Source: Pedococcus aerophilus
Lineage (GTDB): Bacteria > Actinomycetota > Actinomycetes > Actinomycetales > Dermatophilaceae
Assembly (NCBI RefSeq): GCF_039532215.1
Contig: NZ_BAAARN010000004.1
Coordinates: forward strand, 98,261-162,260
Direction: 5' to 3'
Length of the DNA stretch: 64,000 nt
Position numbers and translations under genes: made by a program. Each line of letters starts with the position of its first letter. Position 1 is the stretch's first letter. Positions 28,636 to 37,302 of the stretch are shown in pieces. The notes below the pieces were generated by a model. The model searched no databases. It saw only the letters and a list, made by a program, of their open reading frames with translations, and was not told where the DNA came from.

Positions 28636-29378
28636 GCGTCTACGAGAAGGTCGACCCGTCAGGGTACGACCGCTGCCTGGCCGTGCTGCCCGACGACGAC
28701 TTCATCGAGGAGTTCGAGTCCAGCTGCGGCTTCCTCATCGGCCACCTGCTGGGGTTCTGCCGCCAGGCGTTCGGGACCGACCCGCTGGTCGAGCTGGTCA
28801 AGCCGCTGTGCGGCGACTGGGGCGTCATGGGGGTCGCCCAGCAGGGCTGGGCCGACGCCGGACAGATGTGTCGGGGCGTGGGCCAGAACTTCACCGAGCT
28901 CGACACCAACACCGTCGACGTGTGGGACGGCGAGGCCGCAGAGGCGTTCCGTTCGCGGATGGTCCAGCTCGGTGACAACTACGGGACGTATGCCGAGGGG
29001 TGCGACCTCATCGGGGAGCTCACCGGCAGCCTCATCGAGGTGGCCAAGTCCGCCGCCCTGGGCATCGCGACGCTCGTGTCGTTCATCAGCGACATCCTCG
29101 AGCGCCTCATCATCGAGGCGTCGGTGCCGGTCGTCGGATGGCTGGTCGGGGCCGCCGACATCGCCATCCACATCAAGAGCTTCTGGGACCGCTTCGACAA
29201 GGCCGTCAAGCTGATCCGCCGGGTGCTGGACACCATCGACCGGTTCATCGACGCGATCTATGCCGTCGTCAACATCATGCACGTCATCAAGCTCGCCCTG
29301 AACGGCATCTCGGGTGGTCTCGCGGCCCACAACGGCTCCCGGATGGACGAAGCGGCCCAGAACCAGTTCGGGGTGTGA
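28632..29378 (+). CDS. ESX-operon protein with WXG-like turn and hydrophobic helices, 248 aa
   Basis: Residues ~80-120 hold a WXG-type motif (TVDVWDGEAAEAFRSRM). Residues ~135-185 form two hydrophobic stretches (EVAKSAALGIATLVSFISDI, EASVPVVGWLVGAADIAIHI), and a third amphipathic stretch follows (AIYAVVNIMHVIKLALNGI). This combination, a helical ESX-like head followed by membrane-active helices, is seen in LXG/WXG toxins and in membrane-inserting ESX substrates; either is possible. Two Cys residues occur near the N-terminus. GTG 28632 is fixed by the four-base overlap with the previous gene. Confidence 0.78.
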   Translation: MSVYEKVDPSGYDRCLAVLPDDDFIEEFESSCGFLIGHLLGFCRQAFGTDPLVELVKPLCGDWGVMGVAQQGWADAGQMCRGVGQNFTELDTNTVDVWDGEAAEAFRSRMVQLGDNYGTYAEGCDLIGELTGSLIEVAKSAALGIATLVSFISDILERLIIEASVPVVGWLVGAADIAIHIKSFWDRFDKAVKLIRRVLDTIDRFIDAIYAVVNIMHVIKLALNGISGGLAAHNGSRMDEAAQNQFGV

Positions 29379-29382
29379 CGCC

Positions 29383-29841
29383 ATGACTGACGCAGACCGG
29401 TCCATCGCGCAGGTGCGTGCCCTGCTCGGCGAGATGCGGGGCATCCGCGCCGACATCGACCGCCAGACCCGTGAGGCGGTGGCCGAGCACCAGAAGTACC
29501 TCGCCTCCGTGGAGAAGAAGGACGAGGACCGGGCGAAGAAGGCCAGGGCCGGCGAGCTCGGCGCCGACTGGCAGCGGCTCCAGCGCCGGATCGACCTCGG
29601 GGAGACGAGCCTGACCGCGATCGTGCACGGCATCGACGACTCCTCCGCCGCGGAGAGTGTCCGGCGCACGGCGGCCGAGAACGCCGCGGAGGTGTCCCGG
29701 GTGCAGGCGCAGGAGCTGGGCAGCCGCGAGGACTCGGCCGCCGAGCTGCAGGTCGCCTTCTCGTCGGCCCAGCAGCACCTGCGCGAGATGTACGCCCAGA
29801 TGGAGCAGATCGCGGCCAAGCCGCTGCCCAGGGTCGACTAA
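29383..29841 (+). CDS. Coiled-coil ESX-operon protein, 152 aa
   Basis: Almost entirely helical and charged, with long coiled-coil potential (AQVRALLGEMRGIRADIDRQ, then RRTAAENAAEVSRVQAQELG). No membrane segment and no Cys. It begins four bases after the previous stop and is the last gene of the rightward ESX operon. A role as chaperone or scaffold for the previous two proteins is a guess from position. A 10-bp tandem repeat follows. Confidence 0.75.
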   Translation: MTDADRSIAQVRALLGEMRGIRADIDRQTREAVAEHQKYLASVEKKDEDRAKKARAGELGADWQRLQRRIDLGETSLTAIVHGIDDSSAAESVRRTAAENAAEVSRVQAQELGSREDSAAELQVAFSSAQQHLREMYAQMEQIAAKPLPRVD

Positions 29842-29852
29842 CCGCGGTCGAG

Positions 29853-29892
29853 CCAGGTCGGGCAAGGTCGGGCGACGTCGGGCCGGGTCGGG
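29853..29892. repeat. Four-copy 10-bp tandem repeat between convergent ESX genes
   Basis: Ten-base units with the core GGTCGGGC repeat about four times (CAGGTCGGGC, AAGGTCGGGC, GACGTCGGGC, CGGGTCGGGC). They occupy the whole gap between the convergent coiled-coil gene and the leftward membrane-protein gene. Confidence 0.7.
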
Positions 29893-30609
29893 CTAGGCGG
29901 AAGCAGGGTCGCGACGACGACCGCGGCGGCGCGGGGTGCGCCGACGGTCGTCGACGGCCTGCACCTGGCTGCGCGCCCTGACCAGCGCGCTGAGGCTGAC
30001 CGCCTCGAGCACGAGCACCGACGCGGCGGCCACCGATCCCCAGAGCGCGGTGTCGGGGCGGGCGGCCGAGTCGCGGTAGCCCACCGGCTGGATGAGGGGG
30101 ACGACGAGACCGGTCGGGTCCGTGACCAGCTCGTACCGCTCTCCGGGGCTGATCCGCTGGAAGGAGTACTCGTTGGTGCGGCGCTCACCGATCGTGGAGT
30201 AGGCCAGGGTCTGGCGGCCGTCGTCGCTGCGGACCTGGAGGCGGCTGGCGCCGGCGAAGAGGCGGTCCACCTCGACGACCTCGACCTGCCCGCTCGAGCG
30301 CATGACGTCGGTGGTCCACCAGCGCGCCCCGGCGTGCTGCACGAAGAACGTGCAGAAGGGGATGAGGACGAACACGGCGCACACGGCGCGGAACGGCACC
30401 CGTGACGAGACCTGGAGCAGCACCGCCCAGAACATCACCGCTGCGAGGCCGGTGAGCAGCGGGTTGATGGCTCCCGGCGAGGTGTTGCCGTCACCGTCGC
30501 GCGGGTGCCACGACCACCAGAGCGCGAGCAGCAGCGCGGCGTGCGCGAGCAGCACGAGCAGGGCCCGGCCCCAACACCGCATCCCGGTGTCCGACGACGC
30601 CGTCGGCAT
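29893..30609 (-). CDS. Membrane protein coupled to EccD-like gene, 238 aa
   Basis: Three hydrophobic helices in the first ~100 residues (LLVLLAHAALLLALWWSW, INPLLTGLAAVMFWAVLLQV, VCAVFVLIPFCTFFVQ), an outside beta-rich domain of about 95 residues (RSSGQVEVVEVDRLFAGASR), a fourth helix (GSVAAASVLVLEAVSLSALV) and an Arg-rich cytoplasmic tail. Its ATG overlaps the stop of the EccD-like gene (TGATG), so the two are made together. I recognise no family. It could fill the place of the missing EccE, but no sequence evidence supports that beyond position and being a membrane protein. Confidence 0.75.
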   Translation of the reverse strand: MPTASSDTGMRCWGRALLVLLAHAALLLALWWSWHPRDGDGNTSPGAINPLLTGLAAVMFWAVLLQVSSRVPFRAVCAVFVLIPFCTFFVQHAGARWWTTDVMRSSGQVEVVEVDRLFAGASRLQVRSDDGRQTLAYSTIGERRTNEYSFQRISPGERYELVTDPTGLVVPLIQPVGYRDSAARPDTALWGSVAAASVLVLEAVSLSALVRARSQVQAVDDRRRTPRRRGRRRDPASA

Positions 30610-32138
30610 CAGCCTGCTGCCATCCTGGCCATGGTCTCGAAGCCACCGGCGGCGAGGGCTGCCGCGGGCAGGCTCATGGCGATGGCGAACCCCTCGAGCA
30701 TGTCGGCGAGCCGGGACAGCCGGGTCGAGTGCCAGCCCCGACCGAGGGCGACGGCGCTGACGACGGCGATGACGGCGAGGGCGAGCGCGACGCACACCAC
30801 GACGAACCCGAGGGCGGCACCGACGAGCTGCCCGGCTGCATACGTGCCGAGCAGGCCGGACAGGGCGGAGGTGGTGAGCAGGGCGAACCGGGGGAGGCGG
30901 TCGCGCACGGTCCGCGACTGGAAGCCCAGGGCGATGGTGACGGCCGCGCACAGGCCGACCGTGCCCCAGCTGGACCAGCCGGAGCGTCCGGGGGTGGCGA
31001 CGAGGACGGCCAGCGCGACGGGCGCCAGGACGCAGCCCCACACCGTGCCCGCCGCGACGGTCTCGCGCGCGGCGTGGAACACGGTGTCCACCTCCGCGAT
31101 GCGCAGGCGGCGGTAGCGGCGGCGACGCTGCTCGCGAGCCGTCCAGATCGTCGTCGACAGCCGGTCGACGTCGACGAGCTGCTCGTCGGGGACCTCGAAG
31201 CCGAGGGAGGGCAGCAGGCGCACGGCGCCCGGCACCAGCCCGGCGACGACGGCGGCCACGGCGAACGACGGCCAGTCGAGCAGCACGCCGAGGACCGCGA
31301 GCCCACCGACGGCCGCGAGCGCGGTCATCGCCGCGCGGGAGGCCCGGTCGAGCGGTCCGCCGCTGATGCGTGCGACGCCGGCGACGGCGGTGGCGACCGT
31401 GCAGGCCGCGATGAGCGAGATGCGGCCGGCGCTCGGGGTCGACGCGACCGGCAGCGCCAGGCCCGCGGCGAAGCCGAGGACGGGGGAGACCAGCCGGGAC
31501 AGGCGGGCCGTCGTGGAGTGGGCGTGGTCGGTGGCCAGGGCCAACCCGGCCAGCAGCAGTGCGGTGGCGGTCAGACCGGCGACGAGCGGGTCGGGTGTCG
31601 TGTGGTCGCGGAACACGCCGGGGGCGAGGACCGCGACGGTGGCGAGGGCCAGCCCGGCACCGGTCCAGCGCAGCAGTGGGGCGGTCGCCACGGGTGCCGC
31701 CGACGCCGGGTGGACGACCGGCGCCGCGGCCGAGGTCTCGTCGACGGGGACGGCGAGGTCCTCGCGCCGGCGGGTCGCCTCGGCGAGGGCGCGGCGGGAC
31801 ACGGTCTCCTCGGACGCCTCGACCTGTCGACCTCCCTGACCCTCGGGGGACCGGGCGCCGCCGGCGACCGGTGAACGGTCGAAGTTGAGCACGTCGCGCG
31901 TCACCTCGTGGGTGGTCGCGCGGATCACGGTGAGCAGCGTCCCCTCGGGGACGGCGTCGCCGAGCACCTCACCGAGGGCGATGACGCGCCCTGCCGGTGT
32001 GGCCACGGCATACGGGCTGTTGCGGGGGGCGATGCCGAGGGCGGCGAGCAGGTCGCCGACCTGTGCGCCTGCCGGGGCCACGAGGTCGTAGCGACGGTCG
32101 TCCGCGAGCAGCGAGATGCGGTGCGAGTCCTCGCCCAA
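30609..32138 (-). CDS. Second EccD-like protein (ubiquitin-like domain plus polytopic membrane region)
   Basis: 509 residues. The first ~75 residues are a YukD/ubiquitin-like domain (SHRISLLADDRRYDLVAPAG), followed by a ~65-residue polar linker and about 11 membrane helices interrupted by an Arg-rich cytoplasmic loop (TAREQRRRRYRRLRIAEVDT). This parallels EccD at 21568 but is longer and clearly diverged. TTG at 32138 is chosen since GGGGAGG lies at ideal spacing and the domain begins at once. It is divergent from eccC. One EccD dimer is usual per ESX half-unit, so two different genes suggest a heterodimer. Confidence 0.8.
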   Translation of the reverse strand: MGEDSHRISLLADDRRYDLVAPAGAQVGDLLAALGIAPRNSPYAVATPAGRVIALGEVLGDAVPEGTLLTVIRATTHEVTRDVLNFDRSPVAGGARSPEGQGGRQVEASEETVSRRALAEATRRREDLAVPVDETSAAAPVVHPASAAPVATAPLLRWTGAGLALATVAVLAPGVFRDHTTPDPLVAGLTATALLLAGLALATDHAHSTTARLSRLVSPVLGFAAGLALPVASTPSAGRISLIAACTVATAVAGVARISGGPLDRASRAAMTALAAVGGLAVLGVLLDWPSFAVAAVVAGLVPGAVRLLPSLGFEVPDEQLVDVDRLSTTIWTAREQRRRRYRRLRIAEVDTVFHAARETVAAGTVWGCVLAPVALAVLVATPGRSGWSSWGTVGLCAAVTIALGFQSRTVRDRLPRFALLTTSALSGLLGTYAAGQLVGAALGFVVVCVALALAVIAVVSAVALGRGWHSTRLSRLADMLEGFAIAMSLPAAALAAGGFETMARMAAG

Positions 32139-32163
32139 CGCCGCACCTCCCCTTCGCCCGACC

Positions 32164-32192
32164 CTGCGTTCACACCTGCGTTCACACCTGCG
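32164..32192. repeat. 12-bp direct repeats in the eccD2/eccC divergent region
   Basis: CTGCGTTCACAC is present at 32164-32175 and 32176-32187, followed by CTGCG. It lies about 25-55 bp from the eccD-like start, inside the 275-bp region that must hold both divergent promoters, so binding of a regulator is possible. Otherwise this gap shows no gene. Confidence 0.6.
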
Positions 32193-32413
32193 CCGAACCC
32201 GTTCCGACCCGCCCCGACGCGCCGGAGGACTGGTGCCGCTGAGCTCCCGCCGGGAACCCTACCGCCTGTTTGTCCGGGAAGGACGAGACTGCACCGTTCG
32301 TCCGCCGCCGACGCGATAGGTTGGCCCCGCTGTGGGCGGACGCCTGCCGACCCGGGGGAGGCAGCGACGTCCGCAGGGGACGGGCACGAACGCCGAGGAG
32401 GGCGCACACCACC

Positions 32414-35400
32414 ATGTCAGTGACCTTGCGACGGGGGCCTCGCGAAGAGGCGCCCGAGGTGCCGTCGGGCCGAATCGTCCTGCAGCCGCCGCCGGAGATC
32501 ACCCCGAGCGAGGGGATCAGCGGCCTGCTGCTCAACGCCGTGCCGATGCTCGGCAGCGTGGGCTCGATCGCGTTCGTGGCGCTGTCCTCACCGGGGGTCA
32601 AGGGCTACATCGCCGGTGGCATGTTCCTCATCGCCTCGCTCGGCTTCGTCGGGGTCAACGGCTACCGGCAGCGCCAGCAGCACACGGCCGGCGTCATCGA
32701 GGCGCGTCGCGAGTACCTCGCGTACCTCGGCGAGGTCCGCCAGACCGTGCGCGAGGCCGCGAACCGTCAGCGTGCGGCCGCGTTGTGGAACAACCCGGCG
32801 CCCGATGCGCTCGCCTCCCTGTGCGAGGAGCGCACCCGCGTGTGGGAGCGGTCCGTGAGCGACGACGACTTCCTGCGGGTGCGGTTCGGTCGCACCAACC
32901 AGCCGCTGTGCATCACCCTCGAGGCCCCCGAGACGGCGCCGATGGCCCAGCTCGACCCGGTCGCGGCGTCGGCGCTGCACCGTCTGCTGTCGACGCACCG
33001 CGTCCAGCCGGACCTGCCCGCCTCGGTCTCGCTGTCCTACTTCTCGCGCATCGAGCTGACCGGCGACGCCGAGCCGACGCGCGCGCTGGCCCGCGCCCTC
33101 GTCACGGCCGCGGCGACCCAGCACGCCCCCGACCAGCTCCAGGTGGCCATCGTGTCGTCGGCCGACGCGCTGCCGGAGTGGGAGTGGGTCAAGTGGCTGC
33201 CGCACTCGCACAGCCAGCGTGAGCGCGACGGCGTCGGACCGGCGCGCATGCTCGCCACCTCGCTGTCCGACCTCGAGCAGATGCTCCCGGCCGACCTCGC
33301 CGACCGGCCCCGCTTCGGGCCCGCCGAGCAGCCCACGATGCCGCACGTCCTCATCGTCGTCGACGGTGGCGACGTGCCGCCGGGCAACCCGATCGTCACC
33401 GACGACGGGGTCATGGGCGTCACCGTGCTCCACCTCCCCGAGCGCTGGGACGAGCTCACCCAGGAGGGTCGGATGCGGCTGGCACTGGGGAACGCCCAGC
33501 GCTCCGGCCCGTACGCCGGCCGTGTGCCGATGCAGATCATCACCCTCACGTCCGACCCCGCCCAGGGGTTCGCCGACCAGCTCTCGCTCGTCCAGGCCGA
33601 GGCGGCGGCCCGCCGCCTCGCCCCCCTGTATGCCGGCGCGGAGCCCGAGCGGCGTGACGCCATGACCAGCTCCACCGAGCTCGTCGACCTGCTCGGCCTC
33701 GGCGACGTCCGCGACTACGACCCCGAGGCGGCCTGGCGCCCGCGCCTGCAGCGCGACCGGCTGCGGGTCCCGATCGGCCTGGGGTCCAACGGGCAGGTCG
33801 TCTCGCTCGACATCAAGGAGTCCGCCCAGCAGGGCATGGGGCCGCACGGCCTCGTCATCGGCGCCACGGGTTCGGGCAAGTCCGAGGTGCTGCGCACCCT
33901 GGTGCTCGCCCTGGCCATGACGCACTCCTCGGAGTCGCTCAACTTCGTCCTCGTCGACTTCAAGGGTGGTGCGACCTTCGCCGGCATGGCTGACATGCCG
34001 CACGTCTCGGCCGTCATCACCAACCTCGGCCAGGAGCTGAGCCTCGTCGACCGCATGCAGGACGCCCTGCACGGCGAGATGGTGCGGCGCCAGGAGCTGC
34101 TGCGGTCGGCGGGCAACTTCGCCAACGTCACCGACTACGAGAAGGCCCGGGCCGCCGGTGCCGACCTCGAGCCGCTCCCGGCCCTGGTCATCGTGGCCGA
34201 CGAGTTCAGCGAGCTGCTCAACGCGCGTCCCGAGTTCGTCGAGCTGTTCGTGGCGATCGGACGACTGGGGCGTTCGCTGTCGATGCACCTGCTGCTCGCC
34301 TCGCAGCGCCTCGAGGAGGGGCGCCTGCGCGGCCTGGAGTCGCACCTGTCCTACCGCCTGGGCCTGCGCACCTTCTCCGCGCAGGAGTCCCGCACCGTCA
34401 TCGGGGTGCCCGACGCGTACGAGCTGCCCGCCGTCCCCGGCCTCGGCTACCTCAAGCCGGACCAGACGACGCTCATCAAGTTCAAGGCCGCCTACGTCTC
34501 CGGCCCGCCGCCCGCGCGTCGCCGCGTCGCCAGCGACCGCACCGGCGCCACGAACGACATCGTCCCGTTCTCGGCGGCTCCCGTGCTGCGCCTCAACGAC
34601 GCACCCGAGCCCGTCGTCGTGGACTCCGGGCCGCGCGAGGACCGGGCGACCTTCGACATCGCGGTCGCCAAGATGCGGGGCAAGGGCCGACCGGCCCACC
34701 AGGTCTGGCTGCCACCGCTCGACGTCCCCGACTCCCTCGACGTGCTCCTCGGCGACCTCGACGTCGACCCCGAGCTCGGCCTGGTCTCGCGTCGCTGGCG
34801 CGACGCCGGCTCCCTGGTCGTGCCGCTCGGCATCGTCGACCGTCCGCTGGAGCAGCGCCGCGACGTCATGAGCGTCGCCCTCGGCGGGTCGGCCGGTCAC
34901 GTCGCCATCGTCGGCGGCCCGCGCAGCGGCAAGAGCACCCTGGCCCGCACCCTGGTCACCTCGCTCGCCCTGACGACCACGCCGCAGGAGACCCAGTTCT
35001 ACGTCCTCGACTTCGGTGGCGGCACGTTCTCGCCGCTGGTCAAGCTCGCGCACGTCGCCGGTGTCGCGAGCCGCAACGAGCCCGACGTCGTGCGCCGCAC
35101 CCTCGCCGAGGTCAAGGGCATCGTCGACCGTCGCGAGGCCTACTTCCGTTCCCAGGGCATCGACTCCATCGAGACCTACCGTCGCCGCCGCGCCGAGGGA
35201 CGAGCCGACGACGGGTATGGCGACGTCTTCCTCGTCGTCGACGGCTGGCCCACGATCCGGGCCGAGTTCGACGAGCTGGAGATGCAGATCCAGGAGATCG
35301 CCGGCCGCGGCCTGACGTTCGGGCTGCACCTCGTGGCCACGACCAACCGCTGGATGGACTTCCGCAGCGCCGTCAAGGACGTGTTCGGGACCAAGCTCGA

Positions 35401-36382
35401 GCTGCGCCTCGGCGACCCCAGCGACTCCGAGATCGACCGCAAGGTCGCGGCCAACGTGCCCAAGGGCCGTCCCGGCCGGGGCGTCGAGGCGACCCGCCAC
35501 CACTTCCTCGCCGGTCTTCCCCGCGTCGACGGCAGTGGCGACGCAGGCACTCTCGGCGCCGGGGTCGACGACCTCGTCGAGCGGGTCAACGCAGCGTGGC
35601 AGGGCCCCTCCGGGCCCAAGCTGCGGCTGCTGCCCGACGAGATCAGCCTCGAGCGCGTCCGCCAGATGGCGGGCGAGCAGGACCGCCGGATCCTGCTCGG
35701 CATCGACGAGAGCAACCTCGCGCCGATCGGGCTCGACGTCGTCGAGGAGCCGCACCTCTACCTCTTCGGCGACAGCGACTCCGGCAAGACCGGCATGCTG
35801 CGCACCGTCGCCCACGAGGTCATGCGCCTCTACACCCCCGAGCAGGCCCAGATCTTCGCGATCGACTACCGGCGCTCGCTGCTCGGTGAGATCCCCGACG
35901 AGTACCTGCGCGACTACTTCACGACCGAGGAGCAGGCGCTCGAGAACATCCCCGAGCTGGCGGCATACCTGCGCTCGCGCCTGCCCGGCCCGGACGTGAC
36001 CCCTGAGCAGCTCCGCAACCGCACGTGGTGGACCGGTGCCGAGGTGTTCCTCCTCGTCGACGACTACGACCTCGTGGTGACCTCGGCCGGCAGCCCGCTG
36101 GCCGCCCTGGTGCCGCTGCTGGCCCAGGCCGGCGACGTCGGCCTGCACCTCGTCGTCACGCGTCGCTCCGGTGGTGCCGGTCGGGCCTCGTACGAGTCGG
36201 TGATGCAGTCGCTGCGCGACCTCGCCTCGCCCGGGCTGCTGCTGTCCGGCAGCCCCGACGAGGGACCGCTCATCGGCAACATCAAGGCGGTGCCGGCGGT
36301 ACCCGGTCGCGGTCGTCTCGTGTCCCGCGAGTCGGGCAACAACGTCATCCAGCTGGCCTGGACGCCCTCGCGCCACGGCTAG
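32414..36382 (+). CDS. eccC: Type VII secretion motor ATPase EccC (single-chain, three FtsK/SpoIIIE domains)
   Basis: 1322 residues. Two membrane helices (about 45-85) are followed by a DUF-type domain and three FtsK/SpoIIIE-like ATPase domains. Walker A motifs are at 483 (GATGSGKS), 834 (GGPRSGKS) and 1119 (GDSDSGKT). Walker B of domain 1 is intact (ALVIVADEF), whereas domains 2 and 3 read FLVVDGW and FLLVDDY, lacking the catalytic Glu; this matches the known EccC pattern in which only domain 1 is strongly active and the others bind substrate. ATG 32414 fits the family N-terminus. No other ESX gene is downstream; the next gene is an unrelated acyltransferase. Confidence 0.95.
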   Translation: MSVTLRRGPREEAPEVPSGRIVLQPPPEITPSEGISGLLLNAVPMLGSVGSIAFVALSSPGVKGYIAGGMFLIASLGFVGVNGYRQRQQHTAGVIEARREYLAYLGEVRQTVREAANRQRAAALWNNPAPDALASLCEERTRVWERSVSDDDFLRVRFGRTNQPLCITLEAPETAPMAQLDPVAASALHRLLSTHRVQPDLPASVSLSYFSRIELTGDAEPTRALARALVTAAATQHAPDQLQVAIVSSADALPEWEWVKWLPHSHSQRERDGVGPARMLATSLSDLEQMLPADLADRPRFGPAEQPTMPHVLIVVDGGDVPPGNPIVTDDGVMGVTVLHLPERWDELTQEGRMRLALGNAQRSGPYAGRVPMQIITLTSDPAQGFADQLSLVQAEAAARRLAPLYAGAEPERRDAMTSSTELVDLLGLGDVRDYDPEAAWRPRLQRDRLRVPIGLGSNGQVVSLDIKESAQQGMGPHGLVIGATGSGKSEVLRTLVLALAMTHSSESLNFVLVDFKGGATFAGMADMPHVSAVITNLGQELSLVDRMQDALHGEMVRRQELLRSAGNFANVTDYEKARAAGADLEPLPALVIVADEFSELLNARPEFVELFVAIGRLGRSLSMHLLLASQRLEEGRLRGLESHLSYRLGLRTFSAQESRTVIGVPDAYELPAVPGLGYLKPDQTTLIKFKAAYVSGPPPARRRVASDRTGATNDIVPFSAAPVLRLNDAPEPVVVDSGPREDRATFDIAVAKMRGKGRPAHQVWLPPLDVPDSLDVLLGDLDVDPELGLVSRRWRDAGSLVVPLGIVDRPLEQRRDVMSVALGGSAGHVAIVGGPRSGKSTLARTLVTSLALTTTPQETQFYVLDFGGGTFSPLVKLAHVAGVASRNEPDVVRRTLAEVKGIVDRREAYFRSQGIDSIETYRRRRAEGRADDGYGDVFLVVDGWPTIRAEFDELEMQIQEIAGRGLTFGLHLVATTNRWMDFRSAVKDVFGTKLELRLGDPSDSEIDRKVAANVPKGRPGRGVEATRHHFLAGLPRVDGSGDAGTLGAGVDDLVERVNAAWQGPSGPKLRLLPDEISLERVRQMAGEQDRRILLGIDESNLAPIGLDVVEEPHLYLFGDSDSGKTGMLRTVAHEVMRLYTPEQAQIFAIDYRRSLLGEIPDEYLRDYFTTEEQALENIPELAAYLRSRLPGPDVTPEQLRNRTWWTGAEVFLLVDDYDLVVTSAGSPLAALVPLLAQAGDVGLHLVVTRRSGGAGRASYESVMQSLRDLASPGLLLSGSPDEGPLIGNIKAVPAVPGRGRLVSRESGNNVIQLAWTPSRHG

Positions 36383-36419
36383 GTCGGTGGGCGGTCCGCC
36401 CGCCCCCTAGGGTTGGCGC

Positions 36420-37181
36420 ATGGAACCCGTCTACAGCAGCGTGATCGGGGTGGCGCGCACCCTCTTCGCGGCCCAGGGGCTCAAGATCCACATGCGTGGG
36501 CTCGAGAACGTGCCGCGCTCGGGTGGCGCCGTCATGGCCATCAACCACACCGGCTACTTCGACTTCACCTACGCCGGGCTGGTCGGAGTCACGGTCGGTC
36601 GGCTCGTGCGCTTCATGGCGAAGAAGTCGATCTGGTCCAACCCCGTGGCCGGACCGCTGATGACCGGGATGAAGCACATCCCCGTGGACCGAGAGGCGGG
36701 CACCGAGTCGTTCGCAGCCGCGCTCAAGGCCCTGCGCGCCGGTGAGGTCGTCGGCGTCTTCCCCGAGGCGACGATCTCGCGGTCGTTCGAGCTCAAGGAC
36801 TTCAAGTCGGGTGCGGCCCGGCTCGCCCAGGACGCCGGGGTGCCGCTGCTGCCCGTGACGATCTGGGGCTCCCAGCGGGTGTGGACCAAGGGCCAGCCCA
36901 AGCGGATGGGGCGGCACGGGTTCCCGCTGCTCATCTCGGTCGGCGCCCCCATCACCGTCGCGCCCGGTGAGGACGTCACCGAGGTGACGGCCCGGATGAA
37001 GTCGGCCATGCAGGAGCTGCTCGACACCGACCAGGCCGTGTACCCGGCGTGGCCCGACGCCGAGAAGCACCTGCTGCCCTCGCGCCTCGGTGGTACCGCC
37101 CCGACGCTGGCCGAGGCCGACGAGCTCGACCGTGTGGAGCGCGCCGAGCGCGTCCGCGCCATGCGCCGCAAGAAAGGCTGA
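36420..37181 (+). CDS. plsC: 1-acyl-sn-glycerol-3-phosphate acyltransferase (PlsC family)
   Basis: 253 residues. The acyltransferase box is INHTGYFDF (His43, Asp48 in HX4D), block III is VFPEATIS, and block IV contains LLPVTIWG. Members add the second acyl chain to lysophosphatidate in phospholipid synthesis, or act on other acyl acceptors. No membrane helix is clearly present beyond the amphipathic N-terminus. The C-terminal ~25 residues are charged. ATG 36420 lies 38 bp after eccC; it could be cotranscribed but function gives no reason for linkage. Confidence 0.9.
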   Translation: MEPVYSSVIGVARTLFAAQGLKIHMRGLENVPRSGGAVMAINHTGYFDFTYAGLVGVTVGRLVRFMAKKSIWSNPVAGPLMTGMKHIPVDREAGTESFAAALKALRAGEVVGVFPEATISRSFELKDFKSGAARLAQDAGVPLLPVTIWGSQRVWTKGQPKRMGRHGFPLLISVGAPITVAPGEDVTEVTARMKSAMQELLDTDQAVYPAWPDAEKHLLPSRLGGTAPTLAEADELDRVERAERVRAMRRKKG

Positions 37182-37199
37182 CCCCCCGCGGGCGGGGTC
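37180..37199 (+). terminator. Short GC-rich hairpin after plsC
   Basis: GACCCC (37180-37185) pairs with GGGGTC (37194-37199) around CCGCGGGC. It overlaps the plsC stop and precedes the response-regulator promoter region. Confidence 0.5.
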
Positions 37200-37302
37200 C
37201 GTGCGGAGGGGGGGAGTCCTCAGCCGTACGGCCAGATGCCGGTGGCGACCCGACCACGCGGCGACGGGCATCGGTACCTTTGATGCGACCCAAGGAGGCC
37301 AC

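Noticed and set aside
32588-36376. Antisense open frame of 1262 codons opposite eccC
   Set aside because: Its translation is low-complexity Asp/Glu/Arg/Gly/Val without domain signals, as expected for the reverse of a high-GC gene; EccC on the other strand has three clear ATPase domains.
37180-37302. A kinase gene next to the OmpR-type regulator
   Set aside because: No histidine-kinase frame exists on either side; the regulator is orphan by position.
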